From Neoarius graeffei (taxonomy: Eukaryota > Chordata > Actinopteri > Siluriformes > Ariidae), in contig NC_083592.1 of the NCBI RefSeq assembly GCF_027579695.1, positions 37,301,714 through 37,365,713 of the forward strand: a stretch of DNA of 64,000 nucleotides. Direction: 5' to 3'. The position numbers and the translations under genes are program-made. Below the pieces are notes generated by a model. That model worked only from the letters and a program-made list of their open reading frames with translations, was not told the origin of the DNA and did not search any database. Shown here piece by piece: positions 1 to 13,800 of this stretch. Positions within the stretch are counted from its first letter, which is position 1. Every line of letters starts with the position of its first letter.

Positions 1-33
1 ATTCAAGTAATTCGGAATAAAACTTAAGTTTTA

Positions 34-37
<4 letters not shown>

Positions 38-86
<49 letters not shown>
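38..86. repeat. (TA)n microsatellite
   Basis: About 24 TA units directly flanking the palindromic MITE that starts at 87, which suggests the element targets TA tracts. Confidence 0.95.
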
Positions 87-89
<3 letters not shown>

Positions 90-702
90 TGATTCCATGC
101 TTATGGGTACTGAAATGGGGACATGAACTTATTTTTAAAAATTCACCTAAAACCATTTCTTTTTTTACCATCAGGTCACAAAACATGTAATCTTTAATGA
201 ATGACATGTTAAAAGATAACTTTAATTTTCTGAGATGTAATAAAAACATATTTATATGCCAAAGTCAAGCCTATGAGTTCCAAAATGATGTCTGTTACAT
301 TACTTCTGTTACGATTGTCCATCTCGCGTCTGTTACAAATTAATTACAATCTAGCTATATACCATGTTAATCTTATTGAAAGAATGTGTATGTTTATTCT
401 ACTACACATGTTTATTAATTATATTTGCTAAAACATCACCTTCCTATGTTTCAAAAAGTAATTCTACATTGTTAAAATTGAGAATATATATATCCACAAC
501 ACTTCTGTTACGTTCTGACTTTGGCATATAAATATGTTTTTATTACATCTCAGAAAATTAAAGTTATCTTTTAACATATCATTCATTAAAGATTACATGT
601 TTTGTGACCTGATGGTAAAAAAAAGAAATGGTTTTAGGTGAATTTTTAAAAATAAGTTCATGTCCCCATTTCAGTACCCATAAACGTGGAATCACTCATA
701 TA
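87..702. mobile_element. Palindromic MITE, family P, copy 1
   Basis: Long inverted repeats: GAGTGATTCCATGCTTATGG at the left is mirrored by the right end (CGTGGAATCACTC), and about 180 bp of each arm pair (through CCAAAGTC). Further copies at 10164-10768 and 14929-15534. The unpaired core is in the opposite orientation here relative to the other two copies. No ORF; probably non-autonomous. Confidence 0.85.
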
Positions 703-708
703 TAATTA

Positions 709-882
709 TATAGGTGTGAATGTGAGTGTGAATGGTTGTCTGTGTCTATGTGTCAGCCCTGTGATGACCTGGCGACTTGTCCAGGGTGTACCCCGCCTTT
801 CGCCCGTAGTCAGCTGGGATAGGCTCCAGCTTGCCTGCGACCCTGTAGAACAGGATAAAGCGGCTAGAGATAATGAGATGAG
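709..882 (+). mobile_element. Mermaid/DANA-like SINE, 5'-truncated
   Basis: Contains only the 3' half (GGTGTGAATGTGAGTGTG to GATAATGAGATGAGAT); the tRNA-like head is missing. Inserted at the edge of MITE copy 1. Confidence 0.85.
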
Positions 883-1142
883 ATATATAATTTTCCCCCC
901 TCTTCTACCATTTGGTAAATTGCCCTGAAGTAAAAATCAGATAGATTTGCTTGCAGCCAGAAAGAAATTCACAGTAAAAAATAGTGTGTTGCAGCACTTT
1001 TAGAGCTAAATGAGAACATAACACACGAGTAATCAGATTAATGAGCCTGATTTAAAGGCTTGCTTTGGTTACTCTCTTTGAAGGCCATTGCATTACGTAG
1101 CAGCAAGGGCAAGATCACAAAGTGGCAGGTTAAGGAAATTGC

Positions 1143-1228
1143 TCATTCTGCATCCTCTACTTCAGTGAAGATATCAGAGAGGAAGAACTGGGATACTCTG
1201 GATGGGTCATCATCAGAATTCTCACTGA
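1143..1228 (-). CDS. bdp1: BDP1 last coding exon (C-terminal peptide and stop)
   Basis: After acceptor CTCTCCCACAG the frame reads SENSDDDPSRVSQFFLSDI then FTEVEDAE and TGA at 1143-1145. The mammalian C-terminus, as I remember it, ends VSEYFFNDIFIEVDE, so this is the true protein end. It needs an incoming phase 1, while exon 42 as drawn ends in phase 0; a small exon in 1640-1740 or a different exon 42 end is possible. Confidence 0.85.
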
Positions 1229-4200
1229 CTGTGGGAGAGCTGCGTTGTGTAAGGGATTTCTTCACCTAGATATGAACAAAAAAAAAAAAAAAAAGGATGT
1301 GAACAGCATGTGAAAACCGTTGCAGGCATTTAGCAGACGCTCTTATCCAGAGCGACGTGCAAATTCAACCATTTTTACCTAATCTGCATGTCTTTGAAAT
1401 GGGCTCAAACCCATGCAGGCACGGAGACAACACGCAAACGCCACACAGAAAGGCCCCCCCGTTGGCTGTGAGGTTCAAACCCAGAACCTTCTAGCTGTGA
1501 GGCGACGGTGCTAACCACTGTGCCACCGTGCTGTATTGTTTACAATCCAATACGAAACAAAGGACTCTGACCTAATGCTAACATCTAAGATGTAAAAATG
1601 TATATAATCCAAGTCAGTGTGGCTTACACGTACAGAATCAGGTTCTAACTATGGTCCTGAAGTAACCCCTGTTCTGTAGAGTATTTTCTCCGCTATCTGA
1701 TTCAATGATTTAGCAGCTCTTCCTGAGTTGAAGTGGCAGTGTTAGAGCATGGGTGTGTGTGTGTGTGCGCCCCAGAACCAGGGCTGGAAACCTGTGGCCT
1801 ACAGCAACCCTTATCTTTACCTGTGGAGGAGTCACTGGTGGAGATGCGCTTTGTGAAACCCTGGCTGGAGAGGATATAGGCGTGGATGAGGCTGGGCAGA
1901 CACCTGCTTCTGTAGTCCATAACTTCACATGTGGCAGAACAACCCTCGGCCAAGTGCCTTGGGATATGGGAGACTGGGGACCACTTGTTATCAAAGAGCT
2001 TTCCGTGCTCTTCGAGTTTCCTTCCGTGCTGGATGATGTATTCGAAACCTCTTTTGCAGGTTGCTTAGTTTCGTTGTTGGACTCTTCCTTCTCTCTGGCT
2101 GCTCGGGCATGCTGGCGTGCTGGTGAGGTGAACCGTGTCGACTGTGGTTGATCGGTTGTTGAAACATTACCTTCACTTTTGGTACATACCCTTTTCAACA
2201 ACACTACAGGTTTGACCTGTAGTTTGGCTTTGGAGAGATCAGAGGAGTCACTACAGTCAGACTTGAGCATAATTCTATTAATTAATACACTAAACCATGA
2301 GTGCACAGCTCTAATCAGGATAGCGCTTGTTTGCCTTACCTCTCTGTCTAACAGGTGATTGTTTCACCTGCGATACAGATGTGCCTTCAGTTGATTCCTT
2401 GACCACTTGCGATGACCTTTTCACCTACGGCAAAATTGGTAGAATCGATAATTAAATTTTGTGAACTTCTCTTTTGTATTCAATTAAAAATCAATACACC
2501 GTTACATCCTGTACCTCTTCAGAGACGTTGCTCACTTCTTCAGTCTTTTCCAAAGCAGGTACTACGTGAGGTTTCTCTGAATCTGTATGTTGTGATTTTG
2601 AACTCAAATACAAGAGAGAGGCAGATTGACAGTGAATGTTTCATCTTAACTTCACAAAAAAAAAAAAAAAGAGGAAAAAATGGCTATTCGTCCATCCTGA
2701 ATAAGAGTAAATTCACTTACCATGTCTTCTCAACCAAGAGTTGGTGCCCTTCTTTGGCTTTTAAGCTTGACTGCGTTTGGGAAGACTTCACAGGTTCTTT
2801 TTCTTCCAGGTTTGTTGCAGCGTGATGCGACGTTTTCTTTGCCAAATCTGTGACTGTTAGCTGTCGAGTTTGTGAAACTGTTTGAACTGGTTTTAAATGA
2901 CCATGTTTTGTATCTTGTGACGATTCAATTTTCTTGCCTGTTTGGTATACGGGAGTTTGATCGTTAGTTTGCCTTGTCAGAAAAGGAAAAAAAAAAATCC
3001 TGACATAATAACATCAAAACGACAAAGCAATCAGTGAAAATATATTTCGCTACCTTTCCTTCTTGTAGGGGATTTCTTTAATTCGGAGTCTTCCAATTTC
3101 ATCTCCTCAGAAAGTGATGTGCTTGACTCCTCTGATTCAATCCTATCACCAGGCTCAGGAGTCTTGAGACTGTGGGCTGCAATGTCAAGCCTGCAACATA
3201 AATAAATGACAGAGCCAATAAGCTGCAGTAAACAATAAACAGGTTGGATTTCTGAAAATTAATTTTTCGACCTTGAGAGTTTAACAGAGCATGGCATGAG
3301 GTGATGCCTCCTCTGTAACTTTTCTTCAGGTAGCACTATTTTCTCATTCTGAGGCAGGGTAGTTAGCTGTGATGATGGGGTTGTGGTTTGTGGAGATGCT
3401 GGCTGACTCGGTCTTGGTTTTGTCGAGTCAGTTTTAGGGCACTCTCTCTTCACCTCCTCCTTGCCTGGCAGTAGAGAGCAGATAGAACTGACATGAATAA
3501 AAACAAGAAGACAGAGTCATCTATATCCCCCGCTCTATATACCAAGTTTCAAGATATTATTTGTCACATTTTTCAAGCTCTGCTGCAGGAAACCAACCCT
3601 GCCGCTTTACACTGACCTCATCAGCCCATGGCATAAACCCACCGGACCTTTGGTCCAGGTGAGCTGAAAATGTAAATTTCTCACATTTCTTAGTATCAGA
3701 AGGCACATATACATTACTTAATCAACACGTATACCAACTTTCAAGACCATACCACTCATAGTTTTCAAGTTCTGCTCCAGAAACAAAACCTACCCCTAAG
3801 ACTAACCTGAGAGACTAAGTCTGAAATTGTTTTCATGGAAATATGAAAAATTTAAATTTCTCAAATTTCTTAGTATGAAAAGGCACATCTACATCACCTT
3901 GTTAACATGTACACCAAGTTTCAAATCCGTATCATGAATAGTTTTGGATATATGCTCCGGAAACGAACACTGCTCTTAGAAACTCAGTCAAAATCAATTT
4001 ATGTAAAAATTTGAAAAAGACTTTTTTTCAAAAATCCAAAATAGCAAAAGGCACCAGTTCACATGTTGTTTGATATGTATACAAAGTTTCATAGAGATAC
4101 CTTCAGTAGTTTTAAATATATGGCCCGGAAACTAAAACATGACCGGACAGACGGAACCCGGAAGGACACTCAGAATACTAATTAAAAAAATGGGGGGGTG

Positions 4201-7200
4201 TTTTAATAAAAATTAAAATTATTATTATTATTATTATTATTATTATTGGTTTATTAGCATTATCCAAAACAAAATTTGCCTCTCATCTCATTATCTCTAG
4301 CCGCTTTATCCTGTTCTACAGGGTCACAGGCAAGCTGGAGCCTATCCCAGCTGACTACGGGCGAAAGGCGGGGTACACCCTGGACAAGTCGCCAGGTCAT
4401 CACAGGGCTGACACATAGACACAGACAACCATTCACACTCACATTCACACCTACGGTCAATTTAGAGTCACCAGTTAACCTAACCTGCATGTCTTTGGAC
4501 TGTGGGGGAAACTGGAGCACCCGGAGGAAACCCACGCGGACACGGGGAGAACATGCAAACTCCGCACAGAAAGGCCCTCGCCGGCCACGGGGCTCGAACC
4601 CAGACCTTCTTGCTGTGAGGCGACAGCGCTAACCACTACACCACCGTGCCGCCCCTGTTAGTTTTTTTTTTTAAAAACTATTTAAAAAAAAAAAAAAAAA
4701 AGACACGCTTAATAAAAAATAGGCCAAGGATATGATAAATTCTGGAAAAAAAAAAAAGAGAAGGAAATATTATACATGTATACTAATCTACGAGAAGAGT
4801 AATCTAGTAATGATACTAAAACAGCATGCAGCAGCAACAAATCTAATACTGATTATATTATTATGGCCAGGTTCTTGCCCAAACTGATAATCGCATCATC
4901 AGTTTTTCTTTGGCTAATCAGACACAAGGTATGCCACCACACTTGCCGGAGCAGTTGAGGGTTAGATTCCTTGCTCAAGGGCATTTGAGCCAATCCTGCT
5001 GGTTCAGACAATCGAACCAGCGACCTTTTGGTCCCAAAGCTGTTTCTCTAACCATTTGGCCATGGTTTCCCCCCCACACGATTATAATGAACAGTATGTA
5101 AATGCAGCACAAAAACTAGGAGCATCTTTTTACTGAGGTTATATTGTTCATTTAAACTGGTGCAGTTTCTCACGTCTTTGGGAAGGGAATTAAATATCTT
5201 GGATGTGCGGTCTTGAAAAAGTACTTGATAATCAATGGCGCCTTAAAGTGCCATTCCACCATTGGATGTATTCTTTGGCATAAAATACAATATATTTTAT
5301 GACAACATGACTAGATAGAGAAATCTTTTAGCTTCAAAATGATATATCAAACATAATTTTTTGACAACGGCAAGTATATTAATTTTGCGACCAAAGTCAC
5401 CTACCCTTTTAATTTCCACGCGTGATGTCATCGGCAGGTTCCCCTTCTTGTGTACAACATGTCGGTCTATTTTTAGACCAGGAAACCCCCAAAGTGAGAG
5501 AGTCATTTCTCCTCGTATATGGGGGCCAAAAAAACTGCGAAAAATTTTGAGTTAATCTTTCAGTTAGCTAGATTTATTGGTATTATTTTTATCGCGTTCT
5601 ATCCGCCATTGCTGATATGTGCCACATCACACGGTACACAAGAAGGGGAACCTGCCGATGACATCACGTGCGGAAATTAAAAGGGTAGGTGACTTTGGTC
5701 GCAAAATTAATATACTTGCCGTTGTCAAAAAATTATGTTTGATATATCATTTTGAAGCTAAAAGATTTCTCTATCTAGTGATACCATTTATATATGTTGT
5801 CAAAATATATTGTATTTTATGCCAAAGAATACATCCAATGGTGGAATGGCACTTTAAGCTTAGGCGCACTCGATGAGCGGAGAGACCGTGCTGGTACGTG
5901 TTGTTCTAACTTAAGATAAGGTCAATAACGACAATGCAATGCCTTAAATCAGGGGTGGGCAATTATTTTTTCCATGGGGCCACATGAGAAACAGAAAATT
6001 TTGTGGAGGGCCGGACCAAAAGGCTGAATTAAATTCTGCATAATATTAATTGTATTTCTTTATATAAAGCAATAAATAACATTGATTTTACAAGCTGCTA
6101 AGACTGGTAAGAGTATGGAAAAAACGAGGTTGCCTTACAAAAAATGTCATTTATTCAAATTTCCCAAAACAATGGTTAACAAAATGTGAACGTTTGTACC
6201 TTTTTTTCAGTCACATTCACCCCAAAACACAATAAAGACATCACAATATTGTCTTTCTACTCCAAATATCAAGCAAGATACATCATATTATAATAATGAT
6301 GCCCACATTTGTAGTCTAATCACCTTATTTGGTGTTTTTCAGTTTTTTATTTGTTCAGTGAGAGAAATCTAGTCTCTGTTGGTCTTTAACGAGTGCATCA
6401 GAGTCAGGTTGAATGTCTGAGGTGGAGATGCAAAGCACAGCTGACAGATGATCATCAGTCGATTCGGTGTAGGAATCAGATCTACAGATCGGCTCGGGCT
6501 CCGGCACCTGCTGGTGACGTCACACTATGTGATCGGCTGGACCGTTTGAAGGATGACGTACAAGTTTGTGGTTGGTCTGGACAAATTACGGAAGTCGTTA
6601 TCGCGGGATTCGGTTTCGTGGGATTTCATGTCATGTTCATGTCGCGCGCATTGCGTTTTTGTTGAACACAACTTCAAAATAAAAAGCAATGCACATTCAG
6701 TCCATGCATGAGGTAAAATTAGAAAATACGTTTATTTTGTCATTTCTAATTAACCTTACGCGGGCCGGTCAGAATGAACCAAAGGGCCGGATGCGGCCTG
6801 TGGGCCGTAAAATGCCCAGGTCTGCCTTAAATACTAACTTACACAAACGAAACTCTATGTTCCATGATGGGGAGCCAGCCTAGTTTAAGAAAATCAGATG
6901 TCTGATATGGAGCGAAGTTTTTAAGATTTCTAACAATAGCTAACGTCCCATAGCAACTATCCATCCATTATCCATAACCGCTTATCCTGTGTAAGATCGC
7001 AGGCAAGCTGGAGCCTATCCCAGCTAACTATGGGCGAGAGGCGGGGTACACCCTGGACGAGTTGCCAGATCATCGCAGGGTTGAGACAGAGACAAACCAC
7101 CATTCACGCTCACAATCACACCTACGGTCAATTTAGAGCCATGAATTAGCCTAACCTGCGTGTCTTTGGATTGTGGAGGAAACCCATGCAGACATGAGAA

Positions 7201-10104
7201 CATGAAAACTCTGCACAGAAAGGCCCACGTCAGGCACTGGGCTCGAACCCAGAACCTAATCATTGTGAGGCGACAGTGCTAACCACTACGTCACCGTGCC
7301 CGCATAGAGACTAGAGATCTTAAATATTCCAAACAATACATTTTCATACCTCTCTTTCTGACTGGTGTTTTCACGTCCACTAATGGCGACTGATTCCGTG
7401 TCGACTCCTCAGTCAGTGTTTGGGACGCGTCTTCAGTTTTTAATTCCTGCTCAAGATATTTGAATCTCTAGAACTCATTTCTCAGAGGCAAGAACTTCAT
7501 GTTGCAAAACAAACAAACCAACCCAACCTTTCCAGAGTGGGCACCAGGCTTCTTTGGAAGACTGACTCTTTGTGGATTGCTTTCCATAGATACTGCCAAG
7601 TTATTGCTTAAGTCATCTTCCGTCTCATCGGAGACAAGAACAAAGGCATCGGGCAGCACCATGTGAGAGAAACAGTGAGTTTCTGCCTCAGTTTCCTCAG
7701 AGTCCACAGTTGAAGAGCCAGCACTAAAGAACAAACATGGTTAGATATATTACTCATTGCACAGCTTTTGATCTTTTAACCAAATAAAACCTTGATACCT
7801 GTCGTGCTTTCTTACCCTGAAGTCTTCATCAGACTAAAACGCACGTCCTCAGAGCTTGGCTGCACACCTGCTCCTTCACTGGACGTCAGTATTGAGGATT
7901 CTTTGTCCTCCACAGACGACTCCAAATCCTCTTTATTTGTAGTATCTCCTGTTACATTTTCACAGTTTTCCTCTTTAAACTTACCTTCCTTGGACAGGTG
8001 AAGAGCAGCAGAGATGGGATTTGACTCCGTGTGTTCCAAGCCACATTGAGACATTTTTGGAGATTTCTCTGCAACAGATTTGGGCTTTACTTCCTTCCCT
8101 TTCAGCATAGAGTAATAAAATAAGAAAAAAGGGCTTTGACGATCCAGTCAGATTTAGTACCAATCAAGTAGTACTGTATTTCCCTACCTCTACTAACAGA
8201 GGCTTTGTTTTCTTTTAGAGATGACATTCCGTCTCCTGACGCCACATTACTAGTATTTGAAACTCCTGCCAGGTTTTCCTCCTACAAAACAAATTTGGCT
8301 GTAATTTGCGATGAAATGGATAACCAGGAAAAAAAAAAAATCTAACCTGAAAAATCTAACTTCCTTTACATGAGAGGCTGGTAAGACGATGACGACGGGT
8401 GAAGAGGTTGGCTGACTGGCCTTCTTTACAAGCTGATCGGTTTTTGAAGAGTCATCTTTAGCATGTGCCCTTTTTACCAGTTTAGGTTGCGGCTTGACTT
8501 TTGAAATCAGAAATCAGAGACAGTTATGCCGTATATATATTAGTGCTGTCAAAAATGTCGCGTTATTATCGCGTTAACTTGACTCAATTTTAACGGCGAT
8601 AATTTTTTTTATCGCGAGATTAACGCTCTGTGACATGATGTAGGTTTTTCATAAGCTTTTGAAACTGCCAGGAACTTGGAACAGAACAGAGACTTTGCTT
8701 AGAAAAACGATAGCAGCTAGACTGTAATGCCACGCCCCGCACAGCCAGAGTCCTCTGCCCTCCCCCCAAAGAACCAGCGCGGGTAGCTCGCGCTGCCACG
8801 CCTCGGGACGAAGAGCCACGGTGCTCGGCTTAGGTTTCGTTTTCCCATCGGCGGCTTCAGCCTGACTTTGCAGTGGCTGTGACAAGACGTGTTATACGGA
8901 GCCGTAGTAACTCGTCCCCTCACTTTTAATTACCTGAGCGCACGCCTTAACGCAAAGCGTGCGCTCGGGTTATAACTCGTGCGCGCGCATTAATATCTCG
9001 TGCACACGCCTTATAAGTCGTTCCCACGCTTTGTTATTTTTTTATTCACCATGTCCCCTCTACGGCTCCGTAGTGTTATGCTCTGCAATAAAAAAAAAAA
9101 ATTGGTACAAAGCAAGCCCATTCACTTTTTTATGCTGGTAAGAGAATTACAATGGTTTTTCATGTGACAAAAATGTGTGATTAAATTGCGATTAATCGCG
9201 ACTGTCATAGTTAACTCGCGATTAATCGCAATTTAATCGCACATTTTTGTCACACGAAAAACCATTGTAATTCTCTTACCAGCATAAAAAAGTGAATGGG
9301 CTTGTTTTGTACCAATGTTTTTTTTTATTGCAAAGCATAACACGTCTTGACACAGCCACTGTAAAGTGAAATCTAAGCCGAGCACCGTGGCTCTTTGTCC
9401 CGAGGCTAGCAAGAGAACCATGAGTGAAGTAATCTACTGCTTGAGTTAGTCTATCAGAGAGACAGGTTACACAGTGACGGTAGGCTTGACTTGCTTGATT
9501 ATAATATAAAGTACACTATTATATTAACTTTAAGTTGTTCGTTGATAAATATTGCATTGAATCTGATCTTTACTGTTTCAGCTCAGTTAACACATTTTGT
9601 ACTTTTACACTTTCTGCCTGTTGATGCGTCGCGCTGTCCAATCAGAGGCGGCCAAATTTGCATATTACAGGAAGGATTTCTGGGATAGCATTGAGTTTAC
9701 AGTTCAGAGGGATCTGGCTTCTTTAGACGCTGTCTTCTTAAAACTGAATAAATATTTAAAAAGAGCCAAATGAGCCAGTCTTTTGAACGGCTCTTTTCAA
9801 AGAATGGATCACAAAGATGCGGATCCCATCAAAGAGCCATAAATCCCATCTCTACTAGCGCGCCCTGCCCGCGCTGGTTCTTTGGGGGGGGAGGGCAGAG
9901 GACTCTGGCTGTGCGGGGCGTGGCATTACAGTCTAGCTGCTGTCGGTTTTCTAAGCAAAGTCTGTGTTCCAAGTTCCTGGCAGTTTCAAAAGCTTATGAA
10001 AAACCTACATCATGTCACAGAGCGTTAATCTCGCGATAAAAAAAATTATCGCCGTTAAAATTGAGTCAAGTTAACGCGTTAATAACGCAACATTTTTGAC
10101 AGCA

Positions 10105-10166
<62 letters not shown>

Positions 10167-10765
10167 TGATTCCATGCTTATGGGTACTGAAATGGGGACA
10201 TGAACTTGTTTTTAAAAATTCACCTAAAACCATTTCTTTTTTTTACCATCAGGTCACAAAACATGTAATCTTTAATGAATGATATGTTAAAAGATAACTT
10301 TAATTTTCTGAGATGTAATAAAAACATATTTATATGCCAAAGTCAGAACGTAACAGAAGTGTTGTGGACATATAGATTCTCAATTTTAACAATCTAGAAT
10401 TACTTTTTGAAACATAGGAAGGTGATGTTTTAGCAAATATAATTAATAAACATGTGTAGTAGAATAAACATACACATTCTTTCAATAAGATTAACATGGT
10501 ATATAGCTAGATTGTAATTAATTTGTAACAGACGCGAGATGGACAATCGTAACAGAAGTAATGGAACAGACATCATTTTGGAACTCATAGGCTTGACTTT
10601 GGCATATAAATATGTTTTTATTACATCTCAGAAAATTAAAGTTATCTTTTAACATATCATTCATTAAAGATTACATGTTTTGTGACCTGATGGTAAAAAA
10701 AAGAAATGGTTTTAGGTGAATAAGTTCATGTCCCCATTTCAGTACCCATGAGCGTGGAATCACTC

Positions 10766-10804
<39 letters not shown>

Positions 10805-13800
10805 AAGTCCCAATAAGACAACAATCACAACAATATGCCACTTGACTACAAGCAGTGACAACACAAATATGAAATGCACAAGCATTTACTTTGTCTTGCT
10901 CTCCTTTGAGCAGGTGTTTTTTTCTCCTCTGATGAAACTGGTGTGGCTTTTGACTCCTCTGTGGAGTCAGGACATAACAGTGAGCGGGACACTGCTGGCA
11001 AATTTTCTACCTGTAGGAAGACATTTGTTTAAGTACTGATTAAACTAGTCATAAACAGACACAGCCCTAAATTACTTCAACGTGAAACGAAAATGTCCCA
11101 TTTTCCGATAACAAAATGCACCTTTCTTAGCTCTTCATAAGGAGTGTCCTGTCTCTCTGGAAGACTAACTGAAGAGAGTTCCTCGCTGTGAAGCTTGCAT
11201 TCATCAGTCATTGTCCTTTCCTTGCCTGAATTGTCTCGTGTCTCCTCTGAGACAGGGTCAAAGACGTCAGCCAGTGCTATAGGAGAAACCCGCTCAGTGT
11301 CCTCAGAGTCTTCAGGTAATGCTGTGATACTAAAAGACAGAAATATTGATGATAATTTTAATGATCTCAAACTCTTACATGACATTACAGGCATTTAGCG
11401 GACGCTCTTATCCAGAGCAGCCTGGGGAGCAGTTGGGGGTTCGGTGCCTTCAGCCATTCCTGCGAATCGATCTGGCGACCTTTTGATCCCAAAGCTGCTT
11501 CTCTAACCATTAGGCCATGACTTTCCCAGTCCCCACACAGCCACTGTGACAAGACTGACATTTTCTGGCCACTTACCATTTTGAGATGTTAAATCCAGAA
11601 GATGTGCTTTGAGTCCTGGATGCCAAATCTTCACGCGGAGCAAATTCTGAACCCTTTTTGCACTCTGAATCAGGGTCCTTATGTGAAATACCGGTTTCCA
11701 GATTTGCACAAGCATCGCTCTCCTCGTCCTCTGTATCCAGTAATATGGGCTCGTGAGACGCATCCTTCTCGATGTTTTCTGCAAAATTTTCACCGACACT
11801 AACTGAAGAAGCTTCCTCGTTGTGAAGCTTGCCTTCTACAGCCATCGTCACGCTCTTGCTTGAATCGTCCCTTGTCTCCAGTAAGGCAGGGACACAGACA
11901 TCAGCCGGTACCGTATGAGAAACCCTCTCGTCTTGCTCAGGGTCCTCTGAGTCTTGAGGTAAAGCTGTGATGCTAAAAGATAGAAAAATAATTTTTTTAA
12001 ATGGTAATTATAATCTCAAATCTAAAAACTCATGCTATCGTTCAAGTTCTCTGGCCTCTTACCATTTCGAGACACTATACCCAGAAGGCGTGCTCTGAAT
12101 CCTGGGTGCCGAATCATCAAGCGGGGCAAATTCAGAACTCTTTTTGCACTCCGAATTGGGGTCAAGTGGAGGAATACCCATTTCCAGGTTTGCAGAAGCA
12201 TTACTGTCTTCATCCTTCGTGTGTGGTGAAATGAGTTCATGAGATATTGCACGCACTGAGATTTGCTCCTTGCATTTCTCTGAAAAATCCTCAGTGGCAA
12301 CGCCTAAATCATTTTGCGAACACATCTTTTCAGTCCCACTACCTTCGCTGGGCAGAGAATCTATTCTGTAAGGTTAAACAAAAACGTGTACACATAGATA
12401 AATTACCGGATTCACAATTTTACTGTTGGAAACAATTTAACAACACAACGCTGATGAGACGGACCTCGTCAACTCTGATGTCGGTGATGGAGTATGTGTT
12501 TGGTCTGAAAACCCTAGAGAAGACTGGGGTTCAACTGTGGGAAGGTCAGAGGTCATCGCAGAGTCATTACTGGATGAAGACAGGTAGGCCTGAGTGACAG
12601 GAATCTCATACAGGGTCAAGATGAACGTGGGTTCCTCATCACTCTGACCATCTACATGAACACAGTGATAATTTAAAAAAAAAAAAAAAAAAAAGGAGGT
12701 GAAGAAAAAGGTCCATAATTTACTGAAATCAAATTGCTTTCTGTATAGAAGCTCACCTTCAGTTAAGTGGAGGATTTCTGCAGGGGCAAAGACATCCTGT
12801 TGAGATATAACTGGGAATCAGTTTTCATAGTATCGAGTGAACAAACGCACTTGATTCCACAAGGCTGCACTTACCGCAGAAGGAACAATCATCTGCCCTG
12901 CACCTGTATCTTCTCCGGTCTGTGAAGGCTGAGCCAAAGTCACTGTAGTACAAGGTGGTATCCTGTAGAGGCAGAGAAAGTGCCTGTAGCAAATCTCTTG
13001 GTTTTAAAGTGCATATCACGGGTAAATTCAGGAGCAAGATCAATGTAATTCTCCTATTTTATATTAAACTTTGGTCAAATATCTGTCACATTTTGCGCAA
13101 TATCAGAAAAATTCAGTTGAAATCAAGCCATTTGAGGCGAATTGGTCCGCCTGTGAAAAAACTTGGCATTTGGATTTCCCGGGAAACATTGATTTTCGTG
13201 ACGTCACGTGCGGGACACCTCCTTCTGAATCCTACGTCAGCGCTGGTTTGTTTATGAGAAAACGACCTGGTGGTTTTCTGCAAATTTCTTCAACGTTATC
13301 GCGTAATTATTAAAATGGTTAACAGATATATCGTAGGAGGGTGTAGCAACACCAATCTTGATGGGATTAGTACTCATCGTTTCCCAAAAGACCGGACAAT
13401 GAGAGAGAAATGGGAGCGCTTGGTCTACACAGGCTGTGCACTGAAACCGTGCAAAGCTCGCGCAGCCTGCTGGCGCTTCCGCAGGTGACGTCACGAATCT
13501 GGCTCCAGACTCCCTTGGGATTTTTCCAGACGCGTTTTGTTATTTTATTTTTTCTGCTGTAGACAGATGGCCTTGTGCAAAATGACCCTTCTGGATGAGT
13601 GTGTAAAGGGACATACTTTCATATAAAAAATAAAACACGAAATTGGTCCAGAATATGCACTTTAAGAGTAGGTGTTATGTGATTATATTTACGCCGCCCA
13701 GAAAGAATTCTGGCAGCAAAATTCTGGACGAACTGTAACTTATGAATATTTGAATTGTTGGTACCTGACCACACGGCAGAACAGTAAAAAAGCTTAGTAA

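Noticed and set aside
1753-2151. 132-aa plus-strand ORF
   Set aside because: Antisense of BDP1 exon 42.
4276-4632. 118-aa ORF and similar 75-140-aa ORFs at 35724, 39220, 43235, 45220, 51728 and others
   Set aside because: All are translations of Mermaid/DANA-like SINEs.
12955-13313. 100-aa and 80-aa ORFs at the left part of the K2 element
   Set aside because: Non-coding left arm of the transposon; the same frames recur at 38063-38391 only because the element is repeated.
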